Both the position numbers and the translations under genes were made by a program. Under the pieces are notes generated by a model. It made no database searches, had not been told where the DNA came from, and saw only the letters and a program-made list of their open reading frames with translations. Below are positions 1 through 9,021 of a DNA stretch of 64,000 nucleotides, one piece after another. The DNA is from Mycobacterium kyogaense (GTDB lineage: Bacteria > Actinomycetota > Actinomycetes > Mycobacteriales > Mycobacteriaceae), in the NCBI RefSeq assembly GCF_003254575.1, contig NZ_QJUA01000003.1, positions 1 through 64,000 of the forward strand. Direction: 5' to 3'. Within the stretch, counting starts at the first letter, position 1. Every line of letters begins with the position of its first letter.

Positions 1-12
1 CCCGAGCGCCAT
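1..12 (-). CDS. comM: ComM/YifB-family AAA ATPase, first codons only (partial)
   Basis: On the minus strand an ATG at 12..10 overlaps the stop of the yraN-like gene (TGATG) and reads Met-Ala-Leu-Gly to the window edge. As I recall it, the mycobacterial Mg-chelatase-related ComM homologue (Rv2897c), which follows yraN in M. tuberculosis, starts with the same four residues. The call rests on these residues, the overlap and synteny. The rest of the gene lies outside the window. Confidence 0.55.
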
Positions 13-413
13 CACCCCACCCCCTGCAGGTGCGTGATCTCCGGGGTGCGGGTCCGGCCCACCTTGACCGCGATGACGTCGATGCGTACCTGCGCCCAGC
101 TCCCGTCGCGGTCAGCCAGCCACAAACCTGCGAGCCGCCGCAGACGCCGCAGCTTCGGCGGTGTCACGGCCGCCAGCGGCCCGCCGAACTGCTCGCTGGT
201 CCGCGTCTTGACCTCCACGAACACCAGCACCCGCGCATCCTCGGCGGCGGCCACCACATCCAATTCCCCGTACCGACACCGCCAGTTGCGGTCCAGAATC
301 TCCCACCCGAGCCCGCGCAGATGATCCACCGCGAGCTGTTCTCCCAGCGCCCCGATCTCGGCGCGGCTGCCTGTCTTCGTCATGCCGCCCACACTGGCCC
401 GGCTCGCCGACAC
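12..413 (-). CDS. YraN / UPF0102 family endonuclease-like protein
   Basis: A 133-residue protein of the UPF0102 (YraN) family, a small fold related to Holliday-junction resolvases whose cellular role is unsettled. The conserved core is visible: GELDVVA near the middle, then VFVEVKTR (the E-x-K of PD-(D/E)xK nucleases), then RRLRRLAGLWL. The terminal THLQGVG matches the mycobacterial orthologue Rv2898c as remembered. The GTG at 413 has a GAGGGG ribosome site about six bases upstream. An internal ATG at 383 is an alternative start giving 123 residues. It overlaps the presumed comM start by three bases, so the two are co-transcribed. The gene upstream is divergent. Confidence 0.88.
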   Translation of the reverse strand: MSASRASVGGMTKTGSRAEIGALGEQLAVDHLRGLGWEILDRNWRCRYGELDVVAAAEDARVLVFVEVKTRTSEQFGGPLAAVTPPKLRRLRRLAGLWLADRDGSWAQVRIDVIAVKVGRTRTPEITHLQGVG

Positions 414-524
414 ACTCGCCCCTCGGCGGGCCGTTCATCCCCAGAGCCGAATCCATCCACAGACCCGGTTTCGCCGGCGTCAAAACCGGGGAACCGGAGA
501 CCACCGTCGGACCCGGAGGAACGC

Positions 525-1355
525 ATGACCACCACACCTGCGAACGGTTCACTGCACGGCATCGCGCACCGCGCGACCGGCAATGACGCCTTCGAAAAGC
601 TCGCACGCGCCGGGTTCGCCGCCAGCGGCGTGCTGCATCTGCTTGTCGCGTTCATCATCGCGCAACTGGCGTTCACTGGAGCCGGCGGAAACGCCGACCA
701 GTCCGGCGCGCTGGCCACACTGGCCGCTCAGCCCTTCGGCAAGATCGTGCTGTGGGTCGCCGCGGCGGGCCTCGTCGCCCTCGGCCTGTGGCGTGTGGCC
801 GAAGCGATCATGGGCGCCAAGCCTCGTGAGGGCGCAGGTCGCAAGGAGGACAACGCGGCCTGGAAGCGCGGCAAGTCCCTCGCGCTGGCCATCGTCAACT
901 TCGCGATCGCGTTCTCGGCCGCCAAGTTCGCGATGGGCACCGGGCAGCAGAGCAGCCAGCAGAACTCGGGGATGTCGGCCCAGCTGATGCAATCGGGTGG
1001 CGGAAAGCTGCTCCTGATCGCGGTCGGCATCGGGGTGATCGCCGTCGGCGGATACCACGTCTACAAGGGCGCCTCGGAGAAGTTCCTCGAGGAGCTGACC
1101 GTCTCGGGCGGACGCCTGGTCACGGCCACCGGCGTCGCCGGTTACGTCGCCAAGGGCCTGGTACTCGGCGGTGCCGGCGTCCTCGTCGTCATCGCGACGC
1201 TGCAGGCCGACCCCGCCAAGGCGAGTGGTCTCGATGCCGCGGTCAAGACCCTGGGCCAGGCCCCGTTCGGCAAGTTCCTGCTGATCCTGGCCGCTCTCGG
1301 GATCGCCGCGTTCGGCGCCTACAGCTTCATCCGGGCCAAGTACAACCGCATGTGA
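525..1355 (+). CDS. DUF1206 family multi-pass membrane protein
   Basis: A 276-residue membrane protein of unknown function made of three related repeats of about 75 residues, each carrying two hydrophobic helices (roughly residues 25-95, 110-180 and 205-272). This is the layout of DUF1206 proteins, which are common in actinobacteria. The repeats share an ARAGF/VNFAIAF/TGVAGYVAKG opening and a PFGK-plus-helix second half, so two internal duplications are visible. The ATG at 525 is preceded by ACCCGGAGGAACGC, a strong ribosome site. The reading frame stays open far upstream, but that part has no coding character and overlaps yraN. Only 18 bases separate its stop from the next gene, whose promoter signal lies in that gap. 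Confidence 0.82.
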   Translation: MTTTPANGSLHGIAHRATGNDAFEKLARAGFAASGVLHLLVAFIIAQLAFTGAGGNADQSGALATLAAQPFGKIVLWVAAAGLVALGLWRVAEAIMGAKPREGAGRKEDNAAWKRGKSLALAIVNFAIAFSAAKFAMGTGQQSSQQNSGMSAQLMQSGGGKLLLIAVGIGVIAVGGYHVYKGASEKFLEELTVSGGRLVTATGVAGYVAKGLVLGGAGVLVVIATLQADPAKASGLDAAVKTLGQAPFGKFLLILAALGIAAFGAYSFIRAKYNRM

Positions 1356-1360
1356 CCCAG

Positions 1361-1366
1361 TAAGGT
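1361..1366 (+). promoter_or_regulatory. Putative -10 element for a leaderless mRNA
   Basis: TAAGGT fits the mycobacterial SigA -10 pattern TAnnnT and ends seven bases before the ATG at 1374. Transcription would then start at or next to the start codon. No Shine-Dalgarno sequence precedes that ATG, which agrees. No convincing -35 is visible 16-18 bases upstream. Confidence 0.45.
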
Positions 1367-1373
1367 CGCCCTT

Positions 1374-3863
1374 ATGCGGCCGCTGATCGACCACCTGCGC
1401 CGGTTCGCAGACCGCACGGCCGTCCTGACCGAGACCACCGAGCTGACGTACGGCCAACTCGCCGACCGGGTCGAGGCGTGCGTACCGACATTGGGAGAAC
1501 GGCGAGCCCTCGTCCTGCTCGAAGTCGACAACGACATCGACACGCTCACGCACTATCTGGCGGCATTGGCCGCGGGCCATGTGGTGCTGCCGGTGCCCGC
1601 CGGAGGCGACACCTCCGCGCTGACCGCCACCTATCGACCCGACGTCGTCGTCGACCGCACCGGCGTCCGCCCTGTCGATACGGGCGGCCACGTGCTGCAT
1701 CCACACCTGATGCTGCTGATGTCGACATCCGGCAGCACGGGTTCTCCGAAGCTCGTCCGCCTCTCCCGCACCAACGTCGCAGCGAACGCACGCGCCATCG
1801 CCGACTACCTCGGCATCGTCGAGACGGACCGGGCCGCAACGACGTTGCCGATGTCGTACTGCTACGGCCTGTCGGTGGTGCACAGCCATCTGCTCGTCGG
1901 CGCCGCACTGATCCTGACCGACCGCTCGGTGTCGGAGCAGCAGTTCTGGGACCTGTTCGTCGCGCACCGCGCCACCACGTTCGCCGGTGTCCCCTACACG
2001 TTCGAACTCCTCGACCGCGTGGGCTTTTCGCACATGAAGCTGCCACATTTGCGCTATGTCACCCAGGCCGGTGGTCCGATGCCGCCCGAACGTGTGCGAC
2101 GCTACGCCGCACTCGGGGAGCGCCGCGGCTGGGAACTCTTCGTGATGTACGGCGCAACCGAGGCCACCGCCCGAATGGCTTATCTGCCACCACACCTGGC
2201 GCAAGCACACCCGCAGGCCATCGGCGTCGCGATCCCGGGTGCGAGCCTGACCATCGAACCGCTCGACGGGTGGCCCGACGACGAGTCCGGCGAACTCGTC
2301 TTCCGTGGGCCGAACGTGATGATGGGCTACGCCGAGCACATCGACGACCTGGCCGACGGCCCCACCTTGCAGGAGCTGCGCACCGGCGATGTCGCCCGCC
2401 GCTGCGGACCCGATCTCATCGAGATCGTCGGTCGGACAAGTCGATTCGCCAAGTTCTTCGGGCTGCGCATCGATCTGCAGCGGCTCGAGCGGACGCTGGC
2501 CGGGCACGGCGTGACCGCCCTGTGCACCGATGCCCACGAGCGACTCGTGGTCGTCGCCGAAGGCCCCCACAGTCCGGCCGATGTGCGCCGGATCGTCGCC
2601 GACGCCGCCAATGTTCCCGTCGGCGCTGTCGACGCGGTCGCGGTGCCCGAGTTGCCGCGGCTGCCATCGGGTAAACCCGACTACCCGAGGGCCCGCACCC
2701 TCGTGACCCCCCGCCCGGAGGCCGAACACGACCTCGCGGACATGTTCGCCGACGTGTTGCACCTGGACCCCTCCGACATCACCGACGACGCCACCTTCGT
2801 CGACCTGGGCGGCAATTCGCTGACCTACGTGACGATGTCGGTGCGGCTGGAGCGGATGCTCGGGCACCTGCCGGCCGACTGGCCGCGGCTACCGATCCGC
2901 GAACTCCGGCACCGGCCCGCGCCGCGGCAGCGGTGGTGGCGATCCTGGGGCAGCACCGTGGAGACCAGCGTGGCGTTGCGCGCGCTGGCGATCGTCCTCG
3001 TCGTCGCATCGCATGCCGAGCTCTTCGAGATGTGGGGTGGAGCGCACATCCTGCTCGGTATCGCCGGATACAACTTCGCCCGGTTCTGTCTGACCCCGCT
3101 GCCGCGGCGCCAGCGTGTGCGCCATCTGGGCTCCACCATCGGCTGGATCGCGCTACCCGCAGTCGCGTGGATCGCCGTGGCCCTGGTGGTGACCGATGAC
3201 TATCACGCGTCGAACCTGTTGCTGGCCAACAAGTTCCTCGGCCCGCACGACAGCATGACCGCGGGACGGCTGTGGTTCGTCGAAGTGCTGGTGTGGACGT
3301 TGGCGGCGTTGGCCCTACTGCTGTGGCTACCCCTGGCTGACCGGGCGGAACGGAGGTTCCCCTTCGCGTTCGCTGCGGTGTTCCTCGCCGGCGGCATAGT
3401 GTTGCGTTACGACCTGCTGGGTTTCGGGCTGGGTCGGGATGCGTGGTTCACCGTGCTCGCGTTCTGGTTCTTCGCCGCCGGCTGGGCGGCTGCCAAGGCG
3501 AGCAGCAGCCTTCAGCGTCTGGCCGTGACCGTGGTGCTGATCGTCGGCGTGCACGGCTATTTCGGGAACACGGTGCGAGAGCTGCTCGTGACAGTGGGCC
3601 TGGTGCTGCTGATCTGGTTGCCCGCCGTCCGGTGTCCGGCGGTGGTGGCCGTCGCCGCGGGCGCGATCGCGGAGGCGTCGCTCTACATCTATCTGACGCA
3701 CTTCCAGGTGTATCCGTTGTTCGGCAGTCACAAGCTCTACGGCGTGATCGCCTCCATCGTCATCGGCATCGCCCTGACCGCGGTGATCACCCAGACCCGC
3801 CATCGGTGGCGGGATCGCCGACTCACGAAGCAGAATCGGGCGCGGGTTCCCGCTCTGCGATGA
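1374..3863 (+). CDS. Adenylation-ACP-membrane acyltransferase fusion protein
   Basis: An 829-residue three-part protein. Residues 1 to about 440 are an AMP-binding (acyl- or aminoacyl-adenylate) domain, with STSGSTGSPK near 116-125, YGATEATAR near 258-266 and a GRTSRFAKFFGLRIDLQRLE hinge region. Residues about 450-520 are a carrier domain with the phosphopantetheine motif LGGNSL (serine near 481). The remainder holds many hydrophobic helices and opens with RALAIVLVVASHAE, which resembles acyltransferase-3 (OafA/NodX-like) proteins including their conserved histidine. I infer that an acid is activated as an AMP ester, loaded on the carrier arm and passed to an acceptor at the membrane. Substrate and acceptor are unknown. 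The 3' end overlaps the convergent thioesterase gene by 41 bases. Confidence 0.78.
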   Translation: MRPLIDHLRRFADRTAVLTETTELTYGQLADRVEACVPTLGERRALVLLEVDNDIDTLTHYLAALAAGHVVLPVPAGGDTSALTATYRPDVVVDRTGVRPVDTGGHVLHPHLMLLMSTSGSTGSPKLVRLSRTNVAANARAIADYLGIVETDRAATTLPMSYCYGLSVVHSHLLVGAALILTDRSVSEQQFWDLFVAHRATTFAGVPYTFELLDRVGFSHMKLPHLRYVTQAGGPMPPERVRRYAALGERRGWELFVMYGATEATARMAYLPPHLAQAHPQAIGVAIPGASLTIEPLDGWPDDESGELVFRGPNVMMGYAEHIDDLADGPTLQELRTGDVARRCGPDLIEIVGRTSRFAKFFGLRIDLQRLERTLAGHGVTALCTDAHERLVVVAEGPHSPADVRRIVADAANVPVGAVDAVAVPELPRLPSGKPDYPRARTLVTPRPEAEHDLADMFADVLHLDPSDITDDATFVDLGGNSLTYVTMSVRLERMLGHLPADWPRLPIRELRHRPAPRQRWWRSWGSTVETSVALRALAIVLVVASHAELFEMWGGAHILLGIAGYNFARFCLTPLPRRQRVRHLGSTIGWIALPAVAWIAVALVVTDDYHASNLLLANKFLGPHDSMTAGRLWFVEVLVWTLAALALLLWLPLADRAERRFPFAFAAVFLAGGIVLRYDLLGFGLGRDAWFTVLAFWFFAAGWAAAKASSSLQRLAVTVVLIVGVHGYFGNTVRELLVTVGLVLLIWLPAVRCPAVVAVAAGAIAEASLYIYLTHFQVYPLFGSHKLYGVIASIVIGIALTAVITQTRHRWRDRRLTKQNRARVPALR

Positions 3864-4641
3864 GGCCCTCCTGGGTCAGCGTGGCGGCGATGTCCCCGTC
3901 GCAGCGGATCAACGACGCCGTCACCACACCCCGCCCCCGACCCGCCGCCGGCGAGCGACATTCGAGCAGATTCCATTCGTCGGCCCGCAGTTCGCGGTGA
4001 AACCACATCGACGAATCGGTGGTTCCGCTGCGGTGCCTACGTGAACGCATCGAATGCCCGTGGACCTGCAGCGCCGGATCGATCAGATAGACGTCGGTAA
4101 CGTAGGCCGCGACCAGTGTGTGCAGCAGCGGGTCGTCACCGAGGTCCACGTCGGTGCGCCACCACAGGCGTCGGACGAACCCTTCACCCGCACCGGAGTC
4201 GACGATCCTGAGGTCGAGTTCGTCGAGTGGCATGGACGGTGCGGGGCCGGCAGGCCCGGTGCGCGGCAACGTCTCCGGGTCCGCACCCAGATCAACATGG
4301 CCGTGCTCCGGGCCGGGCAGCGGCGCGGCGAACGACACCGTCGCCGTCGTCAGCAGCCGCCCGTCCTGGGTGGCGTCCACGCGGCGGGAGGCCGCGGTGC
4401 GGCCGTCGAACACGCGGTGCACCCGGTAGTCCACCGTCGCGCCGGCGTCTCCGCCACGCAGGAACTGCAGATGCATCGCGGTGGGCGCCTTGGCCGCCTC
4501 GACGGTGCGCGCCGCGGCAGCCAGACTCTGCGCGACCAACTGACCGCCGTAGGCGCGCTTGCCCTCTGGACCGCTGGCCCGGCCCTGCCACACGTCCTCG
4601 TCGACGGGGGCGACGTCGAGCAGGTCCAGTAACCGGCTCAC
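3823..4641 (-). CDS. Acyl-CoA thioesterase, TesB (double hotdog) family
   Basis: A 272-residue TesB-type thioesterase expected to hydrolyse fatty acyl-CoA in the cytoplasm. Visible family features are GGQLVAQSLAAAARTV near residue 32, HLQFLRGGD, RRVDATQDGRLLTTATVSF in the first hotdog, then MWFHRELRADEWNLLE and a late VTASLIRCDGDIAATLTQEGL, where the usual catalytic Thr/Gln region lies. The GTG start at 4641 overlaps the stop of the CoA-transferase gene by four bases (GTGA), which argues for translational coupling and a shared role in acyl-CoA turnover. Its 3' end runs 41 bases into the end of the convergent fusion gene. Confidence 0.88.
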   Translation of the reverse strand: MSRLLDLLDVAPVDEDVWQGRASGPEGKRAYGGQLVAQSLAAAARTVEAAKAPTAMHLQFLRGGDAGATVDYRVHRVFDGRTAASRRVDATQDGRLLTTATVSFAAPLPGPEHGHVDLGADPETLPRTGPAGPAPSMPLDELDLRIVDSGAGEGFVRRLWWRTDVDLGDDPLLHTLVAAYVTDVYLIDPALQVHGHSMRSRRHRSGTTDSSMWFHRELRADEWNLLECRSPAAGRGRGVVTASLIRCDGDIAATLTQEGLIAEREPAPDSAS

Positions 4642-5843
4642 GCGAGCGCTCCTGCCGCGCGCAGGGCGTCGATCCGCCTGGCATCGAGCCCGAGCCAGTC
4701 GCTGAGCACCGTCGCCGTGTCGTCGCCGAGCGCCGGCGCGACGTCCGGCGGTGGGTACCAGCCGTCAATCGCCATCGGAACACCCGTGGCGGCGAACCGC
4801 CCGATACGTGGCTGCTCGAGAGTGGTGAACAGTGGGTTGGCGGTGACACGTTCCGAGGCGGCCGCCTCGGCGAACGTGCGGTAGCGCTCCCACAGCACCG
4901 AGGTGCGCCCCAGCGCCGCTGCGATCTCGTCCCCGGTGTGGCGGGCGAACCACCCGGCGAACAGGGCGCTCAACGCGTCCCGGTGCGTGTAGCGCTGCCC
5001 CTCGTCAGTGAAGTCGGCACCCAGCGAATCAGCGAGTGCTGCAACATCTTCGGCGGTATCGGTGAGTGCGGTGAGGTCGCGGAAGTGCCGGTTGGTCAGC
5101 GCCACGACCATGAACGCGGAGCCGTCGCTGCCGGTGAAATCGCGACCGTAGGTGCCGTACACGGCATTCCCGATGCGCTCTCTCGTCGTGCCGCCGACCA
5201 TCGCCTCGGTGAGCAGGCTGAGATTGCTGGCCGTGGCCAGCGCGACGTTCTCCAGCGGGATCGTGACGTGCTGACCGTCGCCTGTCGCGTCGCGGTGGCG
5301 CAGCGCGGTCACCACCGCCAGCGCGGCGTACAGTCCGCAGCTGACATCCCAGGCCGGTAGCACGTGGTTGACCGGAGCTGCAGAATCCGGTGCACCCGTG
5401 ACGAGCGGGAAACCGATGCCGGCGTTGACCGTGTAGTCCACACCCGTGCCGCCGTCGGCGCGTCCGGACACCTCCACCTGGATGAGGTCGGGTCGCCGTT
5501 CGCGCAGTGTCGGATGGGAGTGCCAGGGCCGACCCGTGACGTTGGTGAGGAACACGCCGCTGTCGGCGATCAGCCGGGTCACGATGTCTTGCCCTGCGTC
5601 GGAACGCATGTCGACGGTCAGCGAGCGCTTGTTCTTGTTCAGACCGGCCCAGTAGATGCTCTCCCCCGCGTCGGTCAGCGGCCAGCGGTGGTAGTCCGCG
5701 GCCCCGCCGATCGGGTCGATCCTCACCACCTCGGCGCCCAGCTGCGCCAACGTCATTCCTGCCAGCGGTACCGCGACGAAGCTGGAGATCTCGACGATCC
5801 GCACCCCGGCCAGTGGTCGTGTCGGGTCAACAGTGACAGTCAC
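4638..5843 (-). CDS. CaiB/BaiF family (family III) CoA transferase
   Basis: A 401-residue family III CoA transferase. The N-terminal PLAGVRIVEISSFVAVPLAGMTLAQLGAEVVRIDP is the typical CoA-binding opening, followed by LNKNKRSLTVDMRS. GIGFPLVTG and DVSCGLYAALAVVTALRHRDATGDGQHVTIPL carry the usual mid-region. Members move CoA between carboxylic acids such as carnitine, bile acids, oxalate or 2-methylacyl groups. The substrate cannot be told from sequence. The GTG start at 5843 is the first in frame. The stop overlaps the thioesterase start, so the two form an operon, perhaps with the HAD gene 20 bases away on the upstream side. Confidence 0.88.
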   Translation of the reverse strand: MTVTVDPTRPLAGVRIVEISSFVAVPLAGMTLAQLGAEVVRIDPIGGAADYHRWPLTDAGESIYWAGLNKNKRSLTVDMRSDAGQDIVTRLIADSGVFLTNVTGRPWHSHPTLRERRPDLIQVEVSGRADGGTGVDYTVNAGIGFPLVTGAPDSAAPVNHVLPAWDVSCGLYAALAVVTALRHRDATGDGQHVTIPLENVALATASNLSLLTEAMVGGTTRERIGNAVYGTYGRDFTGSDGSAFMVVALTNRHFRDLTALTDTAEDVAALADSLGADFTDEGQRYTHRDALSALFAGWFARHTGDEIAAALGRTSVLWERYRTFAEAAASERVTANPLFTTLEQPRIGRFAATGVPMAIDGWYPPPDVAPALGDDTATVLSDWLGLDARRIDALRAAGALA

Positions 5844-5864
5844 GGCGCCAAGTGTAGGGATCGC

Positions 5865-6638
5865 TCAGATCAGCTCGATCGCCTCCGCGATCGACGGCAG
5901 CACCCGGCTCGGGCGGAAGGGGTAGCGCTCGACGTCCTCGATCGTCGTCGAGCCCGTGAGCACCAGGATGGTCTCCAGTCCCGCCTCGATGCCGGCCACG
6001 ACGTCGGTGTCCATCCGGTCGCCGACCATCACCGTGTTCTCCGAGTGCGCCTCGATCTGATTCAGCGCGCTGCGGAACATCATCGGGTTGGGTTTACCGA
6101 CGAAGTAGGGCTCCCGGCCGGTTGCCTTGGTGATCATCGCGGCCACCGAGCCCGTGGCCGGCAGCGGCCCCTCGGCCGACGGACCGCTGACGTCGGGGTT
6201 GGTCGCGATGAACCGCGCGCCGCCGAGGATGAGCCGCACCGCTTTGGTGATCGCTTCGAACGAGTAGGTGCGGGTCTCGCCGAGCACCACGAAGTCGGGC
6301 TCGACGTCGGTCATCGTGTACCCGGCTTCGTGCAACGCGGTGGTCAGGCCCGCCTCGCCGATGACGTAGGCCGAGCCGGCGGGCAGCTGGTCGGCCAGGA
6401 AGGTGGCGGTCGCGAGCGCGGACGTCCAGATCGCGGATTCCGGCACGATCAGACCGGAGCGGGCCAACCGGGCGGCGAGGTCGCGCGGGGTGAAGATCGA
6501 GTTGTTGGTCAAGACCAGGAATGGCCGCTCGCGGTCGGCGAGCGTCTGCAGGAATTCCGCGGCCCCGGGGAGGGCATGCTCCTCCCGGACCAGGACGCCA
6601 TCCATGTCGGTCAGCCAGCACTGCGGTGCGGAGCGCAT
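5865..6638 (-). CDS. HAD-IIA family sugar or nucleotide phosphatase (NagD-like)
   Basis: A 257-residue HAD-superfamily hydrolase of the IIA (NagD/PGP-like) group. Motif I is DMDGVLV, with aspartates near residues 12 and 14. Motif II is LTNNS. The lysine-containing GKPNPMMF and the motif III/IV block [26 protein letters not shown] follow in the expected order, with a C2-type cap between. It should be a Mg-dependent phosphatase of small phosphorylated metabolites; the actual substrate is unknown. It ends 21 bases before the CoA-transferase start, so co-transcription is likely. Confidence 0.87.
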   Translation of the reverse strand: MRSAPQCWLTDMDGVLVREEHALPGAAEFLQTLADRERPFLVLTNNSIFTPRDLAARLARSGLIVPESAIWTSALATATFLADQLPAGSAYVIGEAGLTTALHEAGYTMTDVEPDFVVLGETRTYSFEAITKAVRLILGGARFIATNPDVSGPSAEGPLPATGSVAAMITKATGREPYFVGKPNPMMFRSALNQIEAHSENTVMVGDRMDTDVVAGIEAGLETILVLTGSTTIEDVERYPFRPSRVLPSIAEAIELI

Positions 6639-6678
6639 GTCCCCAGTCTGTCAGTTGGCCGCGGCTACTGGCGAGGTC

Positions 6679-7938
6679 TCAGCGGCGACGGCGCGCCAGC
6701 CCTGGTAGCACGCCGGCCAGATCGCGGTAGGTGCCGGTGTCGAGGACCGCCGGCCACGTGCTGCGACCGCCGCGATGCTCCCGCTCCAGCCGATTGCCCA
6801 ACCACCGCAGGCTCATCGGCACGGCGAAGGGGTACAGCAGCAGGTGCTCGGCCAGCGGATCGCGGTGATAGCGCACCGTGGCGCCACCCTCGGTGTAGCG
6901 GCGCACCAGACCGTCGACGTCACCGACGTCGACGATGCGGTCGTGCACACCCTGGATCACCAGGACCGGCATGCTCGGGATCGCCTGGCCGAGCCGCGTC
7001 ATGTCGAAGATGTAGCGCAACTCGGGGAGGGCGAACAGCTCGTCGAAGGTGAGGTCGACGTAGTCGGCGATGTCCTTGTTGCGCAGCCGGTGGATCGCCG
7101 AGCCTGTCGACATCCCCTCGATCTCGCTCAGCAGCACCTTGCCCTCGGCGGTCGCGTGCTTGTCGACCACTGCGCGCGCCTCCGGGAACACGTGCACCAG
7201 CGAGGCGATCATCAGGGCGGCCAGACCCGCCCACCGTGTCGAGTTCAGCCGTCGCGCAACGTTTTCGGGATCGACGACGGGTGAGCCCATGACGGCGCCG
7301 GCCACGTCGAGTTCGGGGGCGTAGTCCGCGGCCGCCTCGGCGGCCCAACCGGTGGCCAGCCCCCCACCCGAGTATCCCCACATCGCCATCCGGGCGTCCG
7401 GGGACAGGCCGAGCGGCTCGTGAGAGACAGCCGCCCGGAGCCCGTCGAGCACGCGGAAACCCGCCTCGTACGGAGCGCCCCACATCCCCTGCAACCCCTC
7501 GTGATCGGGGATGGAGACTGCCCACCCGCGCGCGAGGGCCGCGGCGACGAACAGGAACTCGGCCTGCACCGATGCCCCGACCAGCTGCGAACCGAGGCGC
7601 AGCGCGTACGACGGGAAGCAGTGCGCGGCGACGGCGTCGATGGCGCACTGATAGGACAGCAGCGGGCAGGTTCTCGGATCCCGGCCCCTCGGCACCACGA
7701 CCGTGGTGACCGCGGCCTCGGGGTTGCCGTGTGCGTCGGTGCTGCGATACATGAGCTGGGTCGCGGCGCCACGGCGGATTCGGCCGAAGAACGCCAGCTG
7801 CACCCGTCGCGACCGGACGACCGTGCCCGGCGGCATGTCGGCGAGGCCAGGTGGCGGAGCGTAGAAGGGGTCATCACCCGGCTGGGGCACCGACGTCGAG
7901 CCCACACGGCCCGCTGCTGAGTCCTGCCCTGCGTCCAC
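6679..7938 (-). CDS. Secretory lipase (LIP) family alpha/beta hydrolase
   Basis: A protein of about 419 residues resembling the LIP secretory lipases. DDPFYAPPPGLADMPPGTVVRSR near the start is typical of the family. The nucleophile elbow is GYSGGG (serine near residue 190). VLVIQGVHDRIVDVGDVDGLVRRY carries the late Asp, and RDPLAEHLLL the probable catalytic His. The GTG at 7938 lies just past the end of the DUF2469 gene. Sequence further upstream in this frame is a shadow of that gene. No clear signal peptide is present with this start, so the secreted location implied by the family name is uncertain. The gene is 15 bases from DUF2469 and may be read with the rnhB group. Confidence 0.75.
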   Translation of the reverse strand: MDAGQDSAAGRVGSTSVPQPGDDPFYAPPPGLADMPPGTVVRSRRVQLAFFGRIRRGAATQLMYRSTDAHGNPEAAVTTVVVPRGRDPRTCPLLSYQCAIDAVAAHCFPSYALRLGSQLVGASVQAEFLFVAAALARGWAVSIPDHEGLQGMWGAPYEAGFRVLDGLRAAVSHEPLGLSPDARMAMWGYSGGGLATGWAAEAAADYAPELDVAGAVMGSPVVDPENVARRLNSTRWAGLAALMIASLVHVFPEARAVVDKHATAEGKVLLSEIEGMSTGSAIHRLRNKDIADYVDLTFDELFALPELRYIFDMTRLGQAIPSMPVLVIQGVHDRIVDVGDVDGLVRRYTEGGATVRYHRDPLAEHLLLYPFAVPMSLRWLGNRLEREHRGGRSTWPAVLDTGTYRDLAGVLPGLARRRR

Positions 7939-7952
7939 GCTCCGATGTACCC

Positions 7953-8258
7953 CTACTCCGGAAGCCGCAGCTCCGGCTTGTCGACCTCTTCGATGTTGAC
8001 GTCCTTGAAGGTGATGACCCGGACCTGCTTCACGAACCGAGCGGGCCGGTACATGTCCCATACCCACGCATCACCGAGGCGCAACTCGAAGTACACCTCA
8101 CCGTCGGCGTTGCGGGGCACCATCTCGACACTGTTGGCCAGGTAGAACCGACGCTCGGTCTCCACGACGTAACTGAACTGCCCGACGATGTCCTTGTACT
8201 CGCGGTAGAGCGAGAGCTCCATCTCGGTTTCGTACTTCTCGAGATCTTCGGCACTCAT
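7953..8258 (-). CDS. DUF2469 family protein
   Basis: A 101-residue acidic protein of the actinobacterial DUF2469 family (Rv2901c in M. tuberculosis), highly conserved but without a known role. The sequence opens [20 protein letters not shown] and contains [18 protein letters not shown] and [27 protein letters not shown]. The ATG at 8258 overlaps the rnhB stop by four bases (ATGA), so it belongs to the lepB-rnhB transcript, as in other mycobacteria. Confidence 0.9.
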   Translation of the reverse strand: MSAEDLEKYETEMELSLYREYKDIVGQFSYVVETERRFYLANSVEMVPRNADGEVYFELRLGDAWVWDMYRPARFVKQVRVITFKDVNIEEVDKPELRLPE

Positions 8259-9007
8259 CGGCTCAGCTGTCCTTCGCGTAGGTCATACATCTCCGAGTCC
8301 ACTGAACCCAGTGGACTCATCCTGTCAAAATCGTTCGCGCTCTGCCCCGCGGGTTCCCCCAGGACGAGTCGTCTCACATTGATGAACGAGTAGCGGTGCT
8401 GGGCCGACGGCCCCAGTGCGGCCAGCGCCGCACTGTGCGCCCGCGTGCTGTAGCCCTTGTGCTCGGCGAAACCGTAACCGGGGTACTCGTCGTCCATCGC
8501 GACCATCAGCCGGTCGCGACTCACCTTGGCCAGCACGCTCGCCGCGGCGATGCACGCTGCCGCAGCGTCCCCGCCGATCACCGGCAACGACGACGCCGGC
8601 AGACCCGGCACCCGGAAGCCGTCACTCAACACGTATCCGGGCCGCACCGGAAGGCCGGCCACCGCCCTCCGCATCCCCTCGATGTTCGCCACGTGGACGC
8701 CGCGGCGGTCCACTTCGGTCGAGTCGATGAACACGACATGGTAGGCCACCGCATACCGCTTGATCAGCGGGAAGAGCCGCTCACGCTCGGCTTCGCCGAG
8801 CTTCTTGGAATCGTCGAGCGCTGCGAGGCTCGCCATCCTGTTGGGTCCGAGCACACAGGCGGCCACCACCAGCGGACCGGCGCACGCACCTCGGCCCACC
8901 TCGTCGACGCCGGCCACCGGGCCGAGACCGGCCCGGTACAGAGCAGATTCCAAGGTGCGCAGACCAGAGGACCTGCGGATCACCATCCTCGGAGGCCACG
9001 CCGGCAC
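8255..9007 (-). CDS. rnhB: Ribonuclease HII
   Basis: RNase HII removes ribonucleotides and RNA from RNA-DNA hybrids in the cytoplasm. The protein is 250 residues from the chosen start. The metal-binding signature [15 protein letters not shown] (DEVGRG motif), [16 protein letters not shown] and [12 protein letters not shown] are all present. The GTG at 9007 has CGGGAGG eight bases upstream and gives [11 protein letters not shown], which aligns with the M. tuberculosis N-terminus WPPRTVIRK as remembered. The ATG at 8986 would cut into this. A longer open frame upstream overlaps lepB and has no family similarity. Fourteen bases separate it from lepB, and it overlaps DUF2469. Confidence 0.93.
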   Translation of the reverse strand: MPAWPPRMVIRRSSGLRTLESALYRAGLGPVAGVDEVGRGACAGPLVVAACVLGPNRMASLAALDDSKKLGEAERERLFPLIKRYAVAYHVVFIDSTEVDRRGVHVANIEGMRRAVAGLPVRPGYVLSDGFRVPGLPASSLPVIGGDAAAACIAAASVLAKVSRDRLMVAMDDEYPGYGFAEHKGYSTRAHSAALAALGPSAQHRYSFINVRRLVLGEPAGQSANDFDRMSPLGSVDSEMYDLREGQLSR

Positions 9008-9021
9008 TGTCGAGCCTCCCG

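Noticed and set aside
549..2867. Open minus-strand frame of 772 codons
   Set aside because: It lies antisense to the DUF1206 and A-ACP fusion genes, is rich in Gly/Arg/His/Gln with no family motif, and reflects GC-rich codon bias on the other strand.
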